Of a stretch of 64,000 bases of DNA, positions 39,499 to 47,321 are shown piece by piece. The number at the start of each line of letters is the position of its first letter. The first letter of the stretch is position 1. The notes under the pieces were generated by a model. The model worked only from the letters and a program-made list of their open reading frames with translations. It was not told the origin of the DNA and made no database searches. A program made the translations under genes and the position numbers. The stretch is from JBFMHP01 sp040752855 (GTDB lineage Bacteria > Pseudomonadota > Gammaproteobacteria > RBG-16-57-12): assembly GCA_040752855.1 (NCBI GenBank), contig JBFMHP010000006.1, positions 1 to 64,000 of the forward strand. The letters run 5' to 3'.

Positions 39499-41886
39499 CT
39501 ATTTGACACAAACCGCGCGCACCCTGGAGATATCCGTGACACCCTGCAATACCTTTAGGATGCCGTCTTGCTTGAGGGTACGCATCCCATGCTTAAGGGC
39601 GAGTTCGGTGATTTCGGCGACGGGTTTGCCTTCGATGATAGCCTTTTTGATCTCATCGCTGGCGACCAGCATTTCGTGTATCCCCACACGCCCCGCGTAG
39701 CCGGTATTATTGCATTTCTCGCAACCGCTCGCCTTGAACAAGGTGAGATTGCCATCGGCATCCTTGTACTGCTCGAACCACGCATCCAACAGTACCTGTT
39801 TTTGTTCTACCGTAATGCCTTTGATCTCATGGCAATATTCATCAAGCAGTTCCTTGAGTTCCGCTTTATTGGGCTGATAGGGCTGTTTGCACGCCGCGCA
39901 CAGACGCTTGCCCAGACGCTGGGCGAGAATCGCCACCAGGGCATCGGCGAAGTTGAAGGGGTCCATGCCCATGTCCAGCAGGCGGATGATGCTCTCGGGC
40001 GCGCTGTTGGTATGCAGTGTGGAGAAGACCATATGCCCGGTCAGCGAGGCCTCGATGCCCATATGGCAGGTTTCCTTATCGCGCATTTCGCCGACCATGA
40101 TCACATCCGGGTCGGCGCGCAGGAAGGCGCGCATCGCATCGGCGAAGGTCAGTCCGATTTTGGGATTGACCTGCACCTGACGCATGCCGCGCTGGGTGAT
40201 TTCCACCGGGTCTTCCGCGGTCCAGATCTTGCGGTCTTCGGTGTTGATGAAACCGAGGATCGAATGCAGCGTGGTGGTTTTCCCCGAGCCGGTAGGACCG
40301 CAGACCAGAAACAGCCCATACGGCTTGGTGGCACAACTGCGCACCCATTCTTCGTTTTGCGTGCTCAGACCGAGTTTTGCCAGCGGTACCGGCTCGCCTG
40401 CCGCCAGGATGCGCATCACTACATCCTCGAGGCCGCCGGCCGTGGGCAGCGTGGCCACGCGCAGTTCGATGTTGGCCGGGCCGAATTTCTTGAAGTCGAT
40501 CTTGCCATCCTGAGGCTTGCGCCGCTCGGAGATGTCGAGGTGGGCCATGATCTTCACGCGCGATACCAACGCGTTGCGGTATTGCGCGGGAAGTTCGAGA
40601 TAATTCATCAGGCTCCCGTCCTTGCGAAAACGGATGATGGTCTTGTTCTTGCCGGGATAGGGTTCGATGTGGATGTCGGAGACGTTGTCTTTATAGGCGG
40701 CGAGGATGATCTTGTTGATCATCTTTACGAGTAGATTGTCTGCAACCGCCTCGTCTTGCTCCTCGTCCCCCGCACCGAATTCGAATTCCGACGCGGCGGT
40801 CTCCAGGTTGTCGAGCTCGCCGTCCTCCAGTATGGCCTTTTCGGAATAATAGAACTGGATGGCGTAGTCGATGTCCTTATCTGTGGCCAGCACGGCGTCG
40901 GCGATCAAACCAGTGTTGAATTTAACGGCATCAAGGGCCTTCCAGTTCATCGGGTTGTCCGTGGCCACCACCAGCCGGCCTTCATGCATGGCGATGGGAA
41001 TCACCTTGAATTTGTCCACCACCACCTTGGGGAGTTTGGCGATGATGGCGGGGGCGATCTGATACTCCCGCAGATTTACGAATGGGATGCCGAGTTTTTT
41101 GGCCAGACTCTTCTGAACCTGCTCCTGTGTGACAATGCCTTGGTCGATCAGGATCTGACCGAGCGGACGCGAACGATCCTTGGTCTGTTCTCCCAAGGCG
41201 GTGTTGAGCTGTTGCTCCGACACCAGCCCTTCGCTGATCAGAATCTCTCCCAGGCGCATGTTAGGCATGGTCTTCTGGCGCGCCAATGCCTTGTCGAGCC
41301 CCTCTTGGGTCACCACGGCCTTGGTCACGAGATACTCGCCGAGCGGGAGATTACGCTGGGATTCCTGTGCCTGGATCGCCTTGTTCAGATCATCCTGGGT
41401 TACCAGATTCTGCTTGAGCAGCATTTCCCCGAGATAATCGCCGACGCGGTATTCCTTGATCGCCTCGAAGGACGAGAAGGTCTGCATAAAGGCCGATTCG
41501 CCGATGGTGGGGAAGATGTGCAGCCCGAACTTGTCGGTGCGGATGCCAAGGGTCTCACCGCTGATGCGGCTACCGTCCTTGTAGATAATCTCGAATTTCT
41601 GCGTTTCGGTGGTAAGTTCGATGCATGAATCGCACACCAGATTCTCATTGCGGGTCCAGCGCCGTTCGCGCGGAAAACTCATAACCTTGATCGTATGGAG
41701 ATCAACGCGCACCGGCGCATCCCGCCCCACCACTTTGATTCTGATGAATTGCTCGTCGGCGGTGTAATGGATGATCTCACCCTCGAAGTGGCGCTTGTCC
41801 ATCAAGGTGAAGTGCACCTTATCGCCGGCGGTGATATTGATCTCGGGGCTGACCACGAGAGGCGGGTTGGGTACCTCGACGCTCAT
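39499..41886 (-). CDS. PilB/GspE-type secretion ATPase with extended N-terminus and MshEN-like repeats
   Basis: This 795-residue protein is far longer than typical PilB (about 565). Residues 1-150 look like two small beta domains (VHFTLMDKRHFEGEIIHY...; FEIIYKDGSRISGETLGIRTDKFGLHIFP). About 150-265 hold four repeats of the form LGE-x-L-x3-x-x-VT-x-x-x-L-x-x-A-x-x-Q, like c-di-GMP-binding MshEN modules. The ATPase core has Walker A GPTGSGKTTT at about 530, Asp box, Walker B PDVIMVGEMRD, and the zinc-binding CAAC...CEKC at about 663 and 722. No pilus or type II secretion gene is adjacent, so it is an orphan motor, perhaps for a c-di-GMP-controlled pilus encoded elsewhere. Confidence 0.88.
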   Translation of the reverse strand: MSVEVPNPPLVVSPEINITAGDKVHFTLMDKRHFEGEIIHYTADEQFIRIKVVGRDAPVRVDLHTIKVMSFPRERRWTRNENLVCDSCIELTTETQKFEIIYKDGSRISGETLGIRTDKFGLHIFPTIGESAFMQTFSSFEAIKEYRVGDYLGEMLLKQNLVTQDDLNKAIQAQESQRNLPLGEYLVTKAVVTQEGLDKALARQKTMPNMRLGEILISEGLVSEQQLNTALGEQTKDRSRPLGQILIDQGIVTQEQVQKSLAKKLGIPFVNLREYQIAPAIIAKLPKVVVDKFKVIPIAMHEGRLVVATDNPMNWKALDAVKFNTGLIADAVLATDKDIDYAIQFYYSEKAILEDGELDNLETAASEFEFGAGDEEQDEAVADNLLVKMINKIILAAYKDNVSDIHIEPYPGKNKTIIRFRKDGSLMNYLELPAQYRNALVSRVKIMAHLDISERRKPQDGKIDFKKFGPANIELRVATLPTAGGLEDVVMRILAAGEPVPLAKLGLSTQNEEWVRSCATKPYGLFLVCGPTGSGKTTTLHSILGFINTEDRKIWTAEDPVEITQRGMRQVQVNPKIGLTFADAMRAFLRADPDVIMVGEMRDKETCHMGIEASLTGHMVFSTLHTNSAPESIIRLLDMGMDPFNFADALVAILAQRLGKRLCAACKQPYQPNKAELKELLDEYCHEIKGITVEQKQVLLDAWFEQYKDADGNLTLFKASGCEKCNNTGYAGRVGIHEMLVASDEIKKAIIEGKPVAEITELALKHGMRTLKQDGILKVLQGVTDISRVRAVCVK

Positions 41887-42031
41887 ATCCTGTTGACCTT
41901 GTATCCCTCAGAAATCCGCACGCCCAGGCGATGCGCGCCGATAGGCATCTCTTGCGTAATAGATATTCTGCCTTACGCTTTGTATGCGTATCGTGCGCGC
42001 AGTGACAAAGTTTAAGAAATTTACAAGGATT

Positions 42032-43126
42032 TCACCGCGCCGCCCCCTTGGCCTGCGCGCGGCGCGCGGTCTGTGCTAAGTCATCGCGGCTGACCGCAGC
42101 GGCCACCGGCCAGCCCTGGGTGTGCGTTTGCACCAGCGCCAGCATCAGCTTGACGTGCTCACTGCTGTCGTTGAGACAGGGGATGTAGTTGAAGGTCTCG
42201 CCGCCGTGATGCAGAAAGATCTCGCGGTTCTCCTCGGCGATCTCCTCGAGTGTTTCGAGACAGTCGACGGAAAATCCCGGGCAGATCACATCCACTTTTT
42301 TCACGCCCGCGCCGGGCAGGGATTCCATGGTCGCATCCGTATACGGCTGCAACCATTCTTCCTTGCCGAAACGGGACTGGAAGGTCACCATCCACTTGTT
42401 CTCCGGCAATTGCAGCCGCTCGGCCACCAGCCGCGCGGTCTTCTGGCACAGGCAGTAATAGGGATCGCCGTCATCGAAATAACGCCGCGGTGTGCCGTGG
42501 AAGGAAAACACCAAGCGATCACCAGCCGGATGGCTGGCCCAATGGCGGCGGACACTCTCAGCCAGGGCCTCGATGTAGCGGTCATGATCATGATAGCTGT
42601 TGATGAAGCGCAGCTCCGGCACCCAGCGCCAGGTCTTCAGTTCATCGGCGATCGCATCGAAGGTCGAGCCGGTGGTCGTGGCCGAATATTGCGGATACAG
42701 GGGCAGCACCAGCACACGGCGGACATTCGCCCGTTTCAGCTCCTCCAGCGCGGAGGCCACCGAGGGATTGCCGTATCGCATGCCGAGCGCGACGACGACG
42801 TTGTTCAAGCCGGCTGACTTCAGCGCTTGATTCAACAACTCAACCTGTCGACGCGAGGTGACGAGCAGGGGCGAACCGGCTTCGGTCCATACCGATTGAT
42901 ACTTCTGCGCCGATTTAGCCGGGCGCGTGCGCAGGATGATACCGTTCAGGATCAGCCACCAGAGTGGACGCGGCAGTTCCACGATGCGCGGGTCCCACAG
43001 GAATTCGGCGAGATACTTACGCAGCGCCGCCGGCGTGGGGGCATCGGGCGTGCCCAGATTCATCAAGAGCACCCCGACTTTTTGCGCATCGTCATGCGTA
43101 TACGTCTCACCTTTGAAACTCGCCAT
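42032..43126 (-). CDS. hemH: Ferrochelatase
   Basis: The product has 364 residues from MASFKGETY, with VGVLLMNLGTPDAPTPAALRKYLAEFL as the family start. The middle has VLPLYPQYSATTTGSTFDAI, and the active-site His is in VFSFHGTPRRYFDDGDPYYCLCQKTARL. The end has VICPGFSVDCLETLEEI and the Glu of AEENREIFLHHGGETFNYIPCLNDS. It inserts Fe(II) into protoporphyrin IX, the last haem step. Haem supply matters here for the sixteen or so c-haems encoded at 21.8-25.5 kb. The C-terminal extension lacks the Fe-S cysteines seen in some families. Confidence 0.96.
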   Translation of the reverse strand: MASFKGETYTHDDAQKVGVLLMNLGTPDAPTPAALRKYLAEFLWDPRIVELPRPLWWLILNGIILRTRPAKSAQKYQSVWTEAGSPLLVTSRRQVELLNQALKSAGLNNVVVALGMRYGNPSVASALEELKRANVRRVLVLPLYPQYSATTTGSTFDAIADELKTWRWVPELRFINSYHDHDRYIEALAESVRRHWASHPAGDRLVFSFHGTPRRYFDDGDPYYCLCQKTARLVAERLQLPENKWMVTFQSRFGKEEWLQPYTDATMESLPGAGVKKVDVICPGFSVDCLETLEEIAEENREIFLHHGGETFNYIPCLNDSSEHVKLMLALVQTHTQGWPVAAAVSRDDLAQTARRAQAKGAAR

Positions 43127-43268
43127 CCCACACCTCGTTGTTGTTCTTGACGCCGCGCAGCGACCGCGCGTCAAACTGCTGGGCTCAATTAAACGCAAAT
43201 GCGATAATCAGCGCCCTTGTTTTCAGAAAAGACCATCAATCGAAATTCTAAGTAAAGTACTAAGATAC

Positions 43269-44171
43269 ATGACAGAAGACAAATCCAAACATACCGAAAC
43301 CGCTTCCACGACCCTGATCGACTATCTCAAGGCCTGGCCGCTCTATCTGCTGCCCCAGCATCTGCTATCGCGCCTGATGCTCGGTCTCACCCGCGTCCGC
43401 TTCGCCCCGGTGAAAAACCTGCATATCGCCTGGTTTATCCGGCACTTCAAGGTCAACATGGACGAGACCCCGGCACAGGCCCCGGCGGACTATCCGACCT
43501 TCAATCATTTTTTCACCCGCCCGCTCAAACCCGGCGTGCGCCAGGTGGTCAGCGGCAGCGACGAACTCGCCTGTCCCGTCGACGGCAAGGTCAGCCAGGC
43601 CGGCCCGATCCGCGATGGCATGGTTTTCCAGGCCAAGGGACACGAATACAGCCTGGAGGCCTTGCTGGGCGACGCCAGCCTGGCGCGCGAATTCGGCCAG
43701 GGGAGTTTTGCAACGCTGTATCTCTCGCCGCGCGACTACCACCGTATCCACATGCCCTGCGATGGCACGCTGCGCGAGATGCGCCATATCCCCGGCCGCC
43801 TGTTCAGCGTCAATGAGGCCTCGGTGAAGGTCGTCCCCGGACTGTTCGCGATCAACGAGCGCGTGGTCACCGTCTTCGACACGGCCCACGGACCGGTGGC
43901 CCTGGTGCTGGTCGGCGCCATCTTCGTTGGCAGCATCGAGACCGTCTGGCAGGGTGTTATCACCCCGCCGACCCGCCATGAGCCGCGCCTCTGGCAATAT
44001 CCCCTCGGCCAGCAACCGACTCCGACACTGCATCGCGGCGAGGAGATGGGACGGTTCAATATGGGCTCAACCGTGATCGCGGTCTTCGCCAATCCGAAGA
44101 TCCAGCTCGATCAGGCCATTCAACACGGAGCTCCGGTGCGGTTGGGCCAGCGCCTCGCTGCGCTCGGTTAA
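43269..44171 (+). CDS. psd: Phosphatidylserine decarboxylase proenzyme
   Basis: The product has 300 residues from the ATG at 43269. LPQHLLSRLMLGLTRV is the membrane-associated start. The core has ACPVDGKVSQAG, SPRDYHRIHMPCDGTLREMRHIPGRLFSVN (catalytic His and Asp region), INERVVTVFDT and VGAIFVGSIETVW. The self-cleavage site is FNMGST, where Ser becomes the pyruvoyl group (LGST in E. coli). It makes phosphatidylethanolamine at the inner membrane. The gene is divergent from hemH. Confidence 0.96.
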   Translation: MTEDKSKHTETASTTLIDYLKAWPLYLLPQHLLSRLMLGLTRVRFAPVKNLHIAWFIRHFKVNMDETPAQAPADYPTFNHFFTRPLKPGVRQVVSGSDELACPVDGKVSQAGPIRDGMVFQAKGHEYSLEALLGDASLAREFGQGSFATLYLSPRDYHRIHMPCDGTLREMRHIPGRLFSVNEASVKVVPGLFAINERVVTVFDTAHGPVALVLVGAIFVGSIETVWQGVITPPTRHEPRLWQYPLGQQPTPTLHRGEEMGRFNMGSTVIAVFANPKIQLDQAIQHGAPVRLGQRLAALG

Positions 44172-44182
44172 AACCTGTTCCG

Positions 44183-44346
44183 AGGAGCCTGTCGGACTTA
44201 GGTCGATTCGGCTGCGGCGGCGTCAAATCGGTGCATTTTTTCGATCATTTTCGTTAAATAGGCCCGCTATTCGCCTCAAATGATCGAAAAAATGCCCTCG
44301 ATTTGCCACTCGCCTCGCTTCGAACGCCTAAGTCCAACAGGCTCCT
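44183..44346. mobile_element. MITE-like 164-bp palindromic element
   Basis: The ends AGGAGCCTGTCGGACTTAGG and its inverted copy match at 19 of 20 bases. Further in, GCATTTTTTCGATCATTT and its inverted copy match perfectly, and the material between is also partly complementary, so almost the whole element folds on itself. It has no ORF. Such terminal inverted repeats are typical of miniature transposable elements; no target-site duplication is obvious. Confidence 0.7.
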
Positions 44347-44396
44347 TAGGCGAAACCGGGCTATATTTAAAATATCAAGGCAATCAGGAGAAGATC

Positions 44397-44588
44397 ATGA
44401 CCGATCGGAAAATGAAGCCCGAAGCGCCCGAGACCATCGCCTGCGACGTGTGCATGAAGGAGATCCCCAAGGATTTGGCCACCAGCGAGGAAGGCGTCGA
44501 GTACGTCTATCACTTCTGCGGCCAGGAATGCTTCGACAAGTGGCATCGTCAAAAGCAGGGGGACAACAACAAGAAGAACAAACCGTAA
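44397..44588 (+). CDS. Small zinc-binding protein, DUF3330-like
   Basis: This 63-residue protein starts at an ATG with a CAGGAGAAG ribosome site. IACDVCMKEIPKDLATSEEGVEYVYHFCGQECFDKW has a CxxC and a CxxxC pair, consistent with one zinc. The same pattern is found in DUF3330 proteins, first noted in mercury-resistance transposons. It is followed by a lysine/asparagine-rich tail. The gene lies between the MITE-like element and the convergent epmA gene. Function unknown. Confidence 0.75.
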   Translation: MTDRKMKPEAPETIACDVCMKEIPKDLATSEEGVEYVYHFCGQECFDKWHRQKQGDNNKKNKP

Positions 44589-44592
44589 GGTG

Positions 44593-45576
44593 TCAACTGC
44601 GCTCGAAGGTAAAGCTGATCACCTCGTCAATCCGCTCGGCCGCGCAGAGCAGCATGCACAAACGGTCGACGCCAAGGGCCACTCCCGCGCATGAGGTCAG
44701 GCCCGCCTCGAGCGCCGCCAGCAGGCGCTCATCCATGGGCACCACATCCAGTCCCAATGTGCGCCGCCGCTCCAAATCCGCCTCAAACCGCGCCCGTTGC
44801 TCAGCGGCGTCGGTCAATTCGTGGAAGCCGTTGGCAAGCTCCACGCCGCGATAATACAACTCGAAGCGTTGCGCGAGCCGTGAATCCTCTGGAGAAATCC
44901 GCGCCAGGGCAGCCTGCGAGCGCGGGTAATCATGGATAAAACACAGCCCCGTCTTGCCCAGGCGCGGCTCGACTACGTGACTCATCAGCAGATCCAGCCA
45001 GTCATCCCGCTGCTCCATGGCAGAGGCCAAGGTGATGCCATGACCTTGTGCACACTTCGCGAGTTGGTCGATGCTCGCTTCCAGCGGATCGATCCCCGCG
45101 TGCCGCCGGAGGGCCTCCACATAACTCAGCCGCTCGGTCGGCCCCAATGCATTGCCCTCGGGCAACACGGCCCTGATCAAGGCCTCCACCTCGTCCATCA
45201 GGGCATGATGATCCCACTGCGGACGATACCACTCCAGCATGGTGAATTCGGGATTGTGGCGCCGCCCGCGCTCGCCCTGACGGAACACCTTGCAGAGCTG
45301 ATAGATCGGCCCGCTGCCCGCCGCCAACAAACGCTTCATCGCAAATTCGGGCGAGGTGTGGAGATAACAGGGTTGGGTTTGCTGTGCACCGGGCTCGTGG
45401 AAGGCGGTGACAAAGCTTTCGAGGTGAGGATCGGTGGTTGCGGCCTGGGAAAGGAGCGGCGTCTCCACCTCCAAAACACCGCGCTCGGCGAAGAACCGCC
45501 GGATGGCGGCCAACAGCCGAGCGCGGGTGCGGAGATTGTCCAGTGAGGCGCTGGGAGCCCAGGGTGCCGTGTTCAC
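44593..45576 (-). CDS. epmA: EF-P beta-lysyltransferase (lysyl-tRNA synthetase paralogue)
   Basis: The 327-residue protein is a free-standing class II LysRS catalytic domain without an anticodon-binding domain, as in E. coli EpmA (325). Motifs are VLEVETPLLSQAATTDPHLESF, YLHTSPEFAMKRLL, YQLCKVFRQGERGRRHNPEFTMLEWY and GVALGVDRLCMLL. It attaches beta-lysine to Lys34 of EF-P. It is 12 bp downstream of efp on the same strand, so enzyme and substrate are co-expressed. Confidence 0.96.
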   Translation of the reverse strand: MNTAPWAPSASLDNLRTRARLLAAIRRFFAERGVLEVETPLLSQAATTDPHLESFVTAFHEPGAQQTQPCYLHTSPEFAMKRLLAAGSGPIYQLCKVFRQGERGRRHNPEFTMLEWYRPQWDHHALMDEVEALIRAVLPEGNALGPTERLSYVEALRRHAGIDPLEASIDQLAKCAQGHGITLASAMEQRDDWLDLLMSHVVEPRLGKTGLCFIHDYPRSQAALARISPEDSRLAQRFELYYRGVELANGFHELTDAAEQRARFEADLERRRTLGLDVVPMDERLLAALEAGLTSCAGVALGVDRLCMLLCAAERIDEVISFTFERS

Positions 45577-45588
45577 AGCGCGGGCAGA

Positions 45589-46158
45589 TTACTCTTTGAC
45601 GCGCGAGACGTATTCACCGGAACGGGTATCGCACTTGATGAGATCACCGATGTCGACGAACAGCGGTACGCGTACCACCGCGCCGGTCTCGAGCCGCGCC
45701 GGCTTGCCGCCGCCACCGGAGGTATCCCCGCGCACGCCCGGATCGGTTTCCACCACCGCAAGCACCACGAAATTCTGCGGAGTCGTGGAGATCGGCTGAC
45801 CGTTCCACAGGGTGAGGGTCACCATGTCCTGTTCCTTGAGCCACTGCTTGGCATCGCCGACGGCCGATTCACCCGCCGCGATTTGCTCGAAGCTGTTGGG
45901 GTCCATGAAATGAAAAAACTCGCCATCGTTGTAGAGGTACTGCATCTCGACATCCGTGACGTCCGCCCCCTCGGCGGTTTCGCCGGATTTGAAGGTGCGC
46001 TCCAGGACGCGGCCGGTCTTGAGGTTGCGCAGCTTGACGCGATTGAAGGCCTGGCCCTTGCCCGGCTTGACCATCTCGTTTTCGATGATGGTGCACGGAT
46101 CGCCGTCGATCATCAGCTTCAGACCATTGCGAAATTCGCTCGTACTGTAAGTAGCCAT
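45589..46158 (-). CDS. efp: Elongation factor P
   Basis: This 189-residue protein consists of three beta-barrel domains. The modification loop VKPGKGQAF places Lys at position 34, as in the beta-lysylated type, and the final domain ends DTRSGEYVSRVKE. EF-P relieves ribosome stalling on proline runs. epmA follows in the operon and epmB is divergent with only 47 bp between start codons, so the three genes share a control region. Confidence 0.98.
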   Translation of the reverse strand: MATYSTSEFRNGLKLMIDGDPCTIIENEMVKPGKGQAFNRVKLRNLKTGRVLERTFKSGETAEGADVTDVEMQYLYNDGEFFHFMDPNSFEQIAAGESAVGDAKQWLKEQDMVTLTLWNGQPISTTPQNFVVLAVVETDPGVRGDTSGGGGKPARLETGAVVRVPLFVDIGDLIKCDTRSGEYVSRVKE

Positions 46159-46205
46159 TTTTTCCTCGTTTTGAGAAGATTATCGAATTGCAAAAAAGTG
46201 CGCCT

Positions 46206-47210
46206 ATGATACCTCGTTCCCGTCAAAGTTGGCAGATCCCCGATTGGCAAAATGAACTCGCCACCGCCGTGCGCGATCCGGCCGAGCTGCTGCAACGACT
46301 CCACCTGCCGAGCGACGCCCTCCCCGGCATGCAGCTGCCGCATCAGCAATTCAAATTGCGCGTGCCGCAGAGTTATTTGTCGCGCATCAAACCCGGTGAT
46401 CCCAACGATCCCCTGTTGTTGCAAATACTGCCGCAGGCGCAGGAGGCCATTGCCGCCGCCGGCTATATATCCGACCCGGTCGGCGATCTCGACGCCATGG
46501 CCGTCCCGGGCCTGCTGCACAAGTACCACGGGCGGGTGCTGCTGATCACCACCGGGGCCTGCGCCATTCATTGCCGGTACTGCTTTCGCCGGCATTTCCC
46601 GTATCAGGAAAGCCAGCTCAACCCCGCGCAATGGCAGGCGGCCCTCGCATATATCGAGCAACATCCCGACATCACCGAAGTCATCCTGAGCGGCGGCGAC
46701 CCCTTGAGCCTCAGCGACCAACGCCTCGCTGGTTTGCTGGAGGACATCGGTCGCCTCAAACAACTCAAGCGCGTGCGAATCCACACCCGCCTGCCCAGCG
46801 TCATCCCCTCGCGCGTGACACCCGAGTTGCTGGAGACGCTCGCCGAACTGCCACAGACGGTGGTCATGGTGCTGCACATCAATCACGCCAACGAGATCGA
46901 CGAACATGTCGCGGCAGCGGTCAAACGACTCAAGGACAGTGGTCTGACCTTGCTGAACCAGGCCGTGCTGCTCAAGGGGATCAACGACTCGGCCGAAGCG
47001 CTGGCGGTATTGAGCGAGTCTCTGTTCGCAATCGGTATCCTCCCCTACTACCTGCACCTGCTCGATCCGGTGGCCGGCGCGATGCACTTTGATGTCGACG
47101 CCGAGACCGCCACGACGCTCATCGACGCCCTGCGTCAACGCCTGCCCGGATATCTTATTCCTTGTCTGGTAAAGGAAATCCCGGGTCACCCCCATAAGCT
47201 TCCGGTCTGA
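46206..47210 (+). CDS. epmB: EF-P-specific L-lysine 2,3-aminomutase
   Basis: The product has 334 residues from ATG 46206 (MIPRSRQSWQIPDWQNELA), matching the start and length of E. coli EpmB (342). The radical-SAM cluster motif is TTGACAIHCRYCFRRHFPY (CxxxCxxC). VILSGGDPLSLSD binds SAM and VRIHTRLPSVIPSRVTPEL follows. The PLP lysine should lie near the end (LVKEIPGHPHKLP). It makes beta-lysine for EpmA. A TTG at 46188 is in frame but lacks a ribosome site. Confidence 0.95.
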   Translation: MIPRSRQSWQIPDWQNELATAVRDPAELLQRLHLPSDALPGMQLPHQQFKLRVPQSYLSRIKPGDPNDPLLLQILPQAQEAIAAAGYISDPVGDLDAMAVPGLLHKYHGRVLLITTGACAIHCRYCFRRHFPYQESQLNPAQWQAALAYIEQHPDITEVILSGGDPLSLSDQRLAGLLEDIGRLKQLKRVRIHTRLPSVIPSRVTPELLETLAELPQTVVMVLHINHANEIDEHVAAAVKRLKDSGLTLLNQAVLLKGINDSAEALAVLSESLFAIGILPYYLHLLDPVAGAMHFDVDAETATTLIDALRQRLPGYLIPCLVKEIPGHPHKLPV

Positions 47211-47234
47211 TTGAAGAAGCGCCGCGACTTCCAG

Positions 47235-47254
47235 AATGTGAGCCAGTTCACATT
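47235..47254. promoter_or_regulatory. CRP/Vfr-type binding site
   Basis: AATGTGA-GCCAGT-TCACATT has perfect TGTGA-N6-TCACA half-sites (47237-47252) with matching flanks. A CATACT -10 (47270-47275) follows at a distance fitting class II activation. The FimW-like gene starts at 47322. Confidence 0.75.
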
Positions 47255-47321
47255 GCATTCGCTGTAAGCCATACTTTCAGTAAGAAGCAAGACGGCTTAA
47301 CCATGGAATCGAGGAGGCTAT

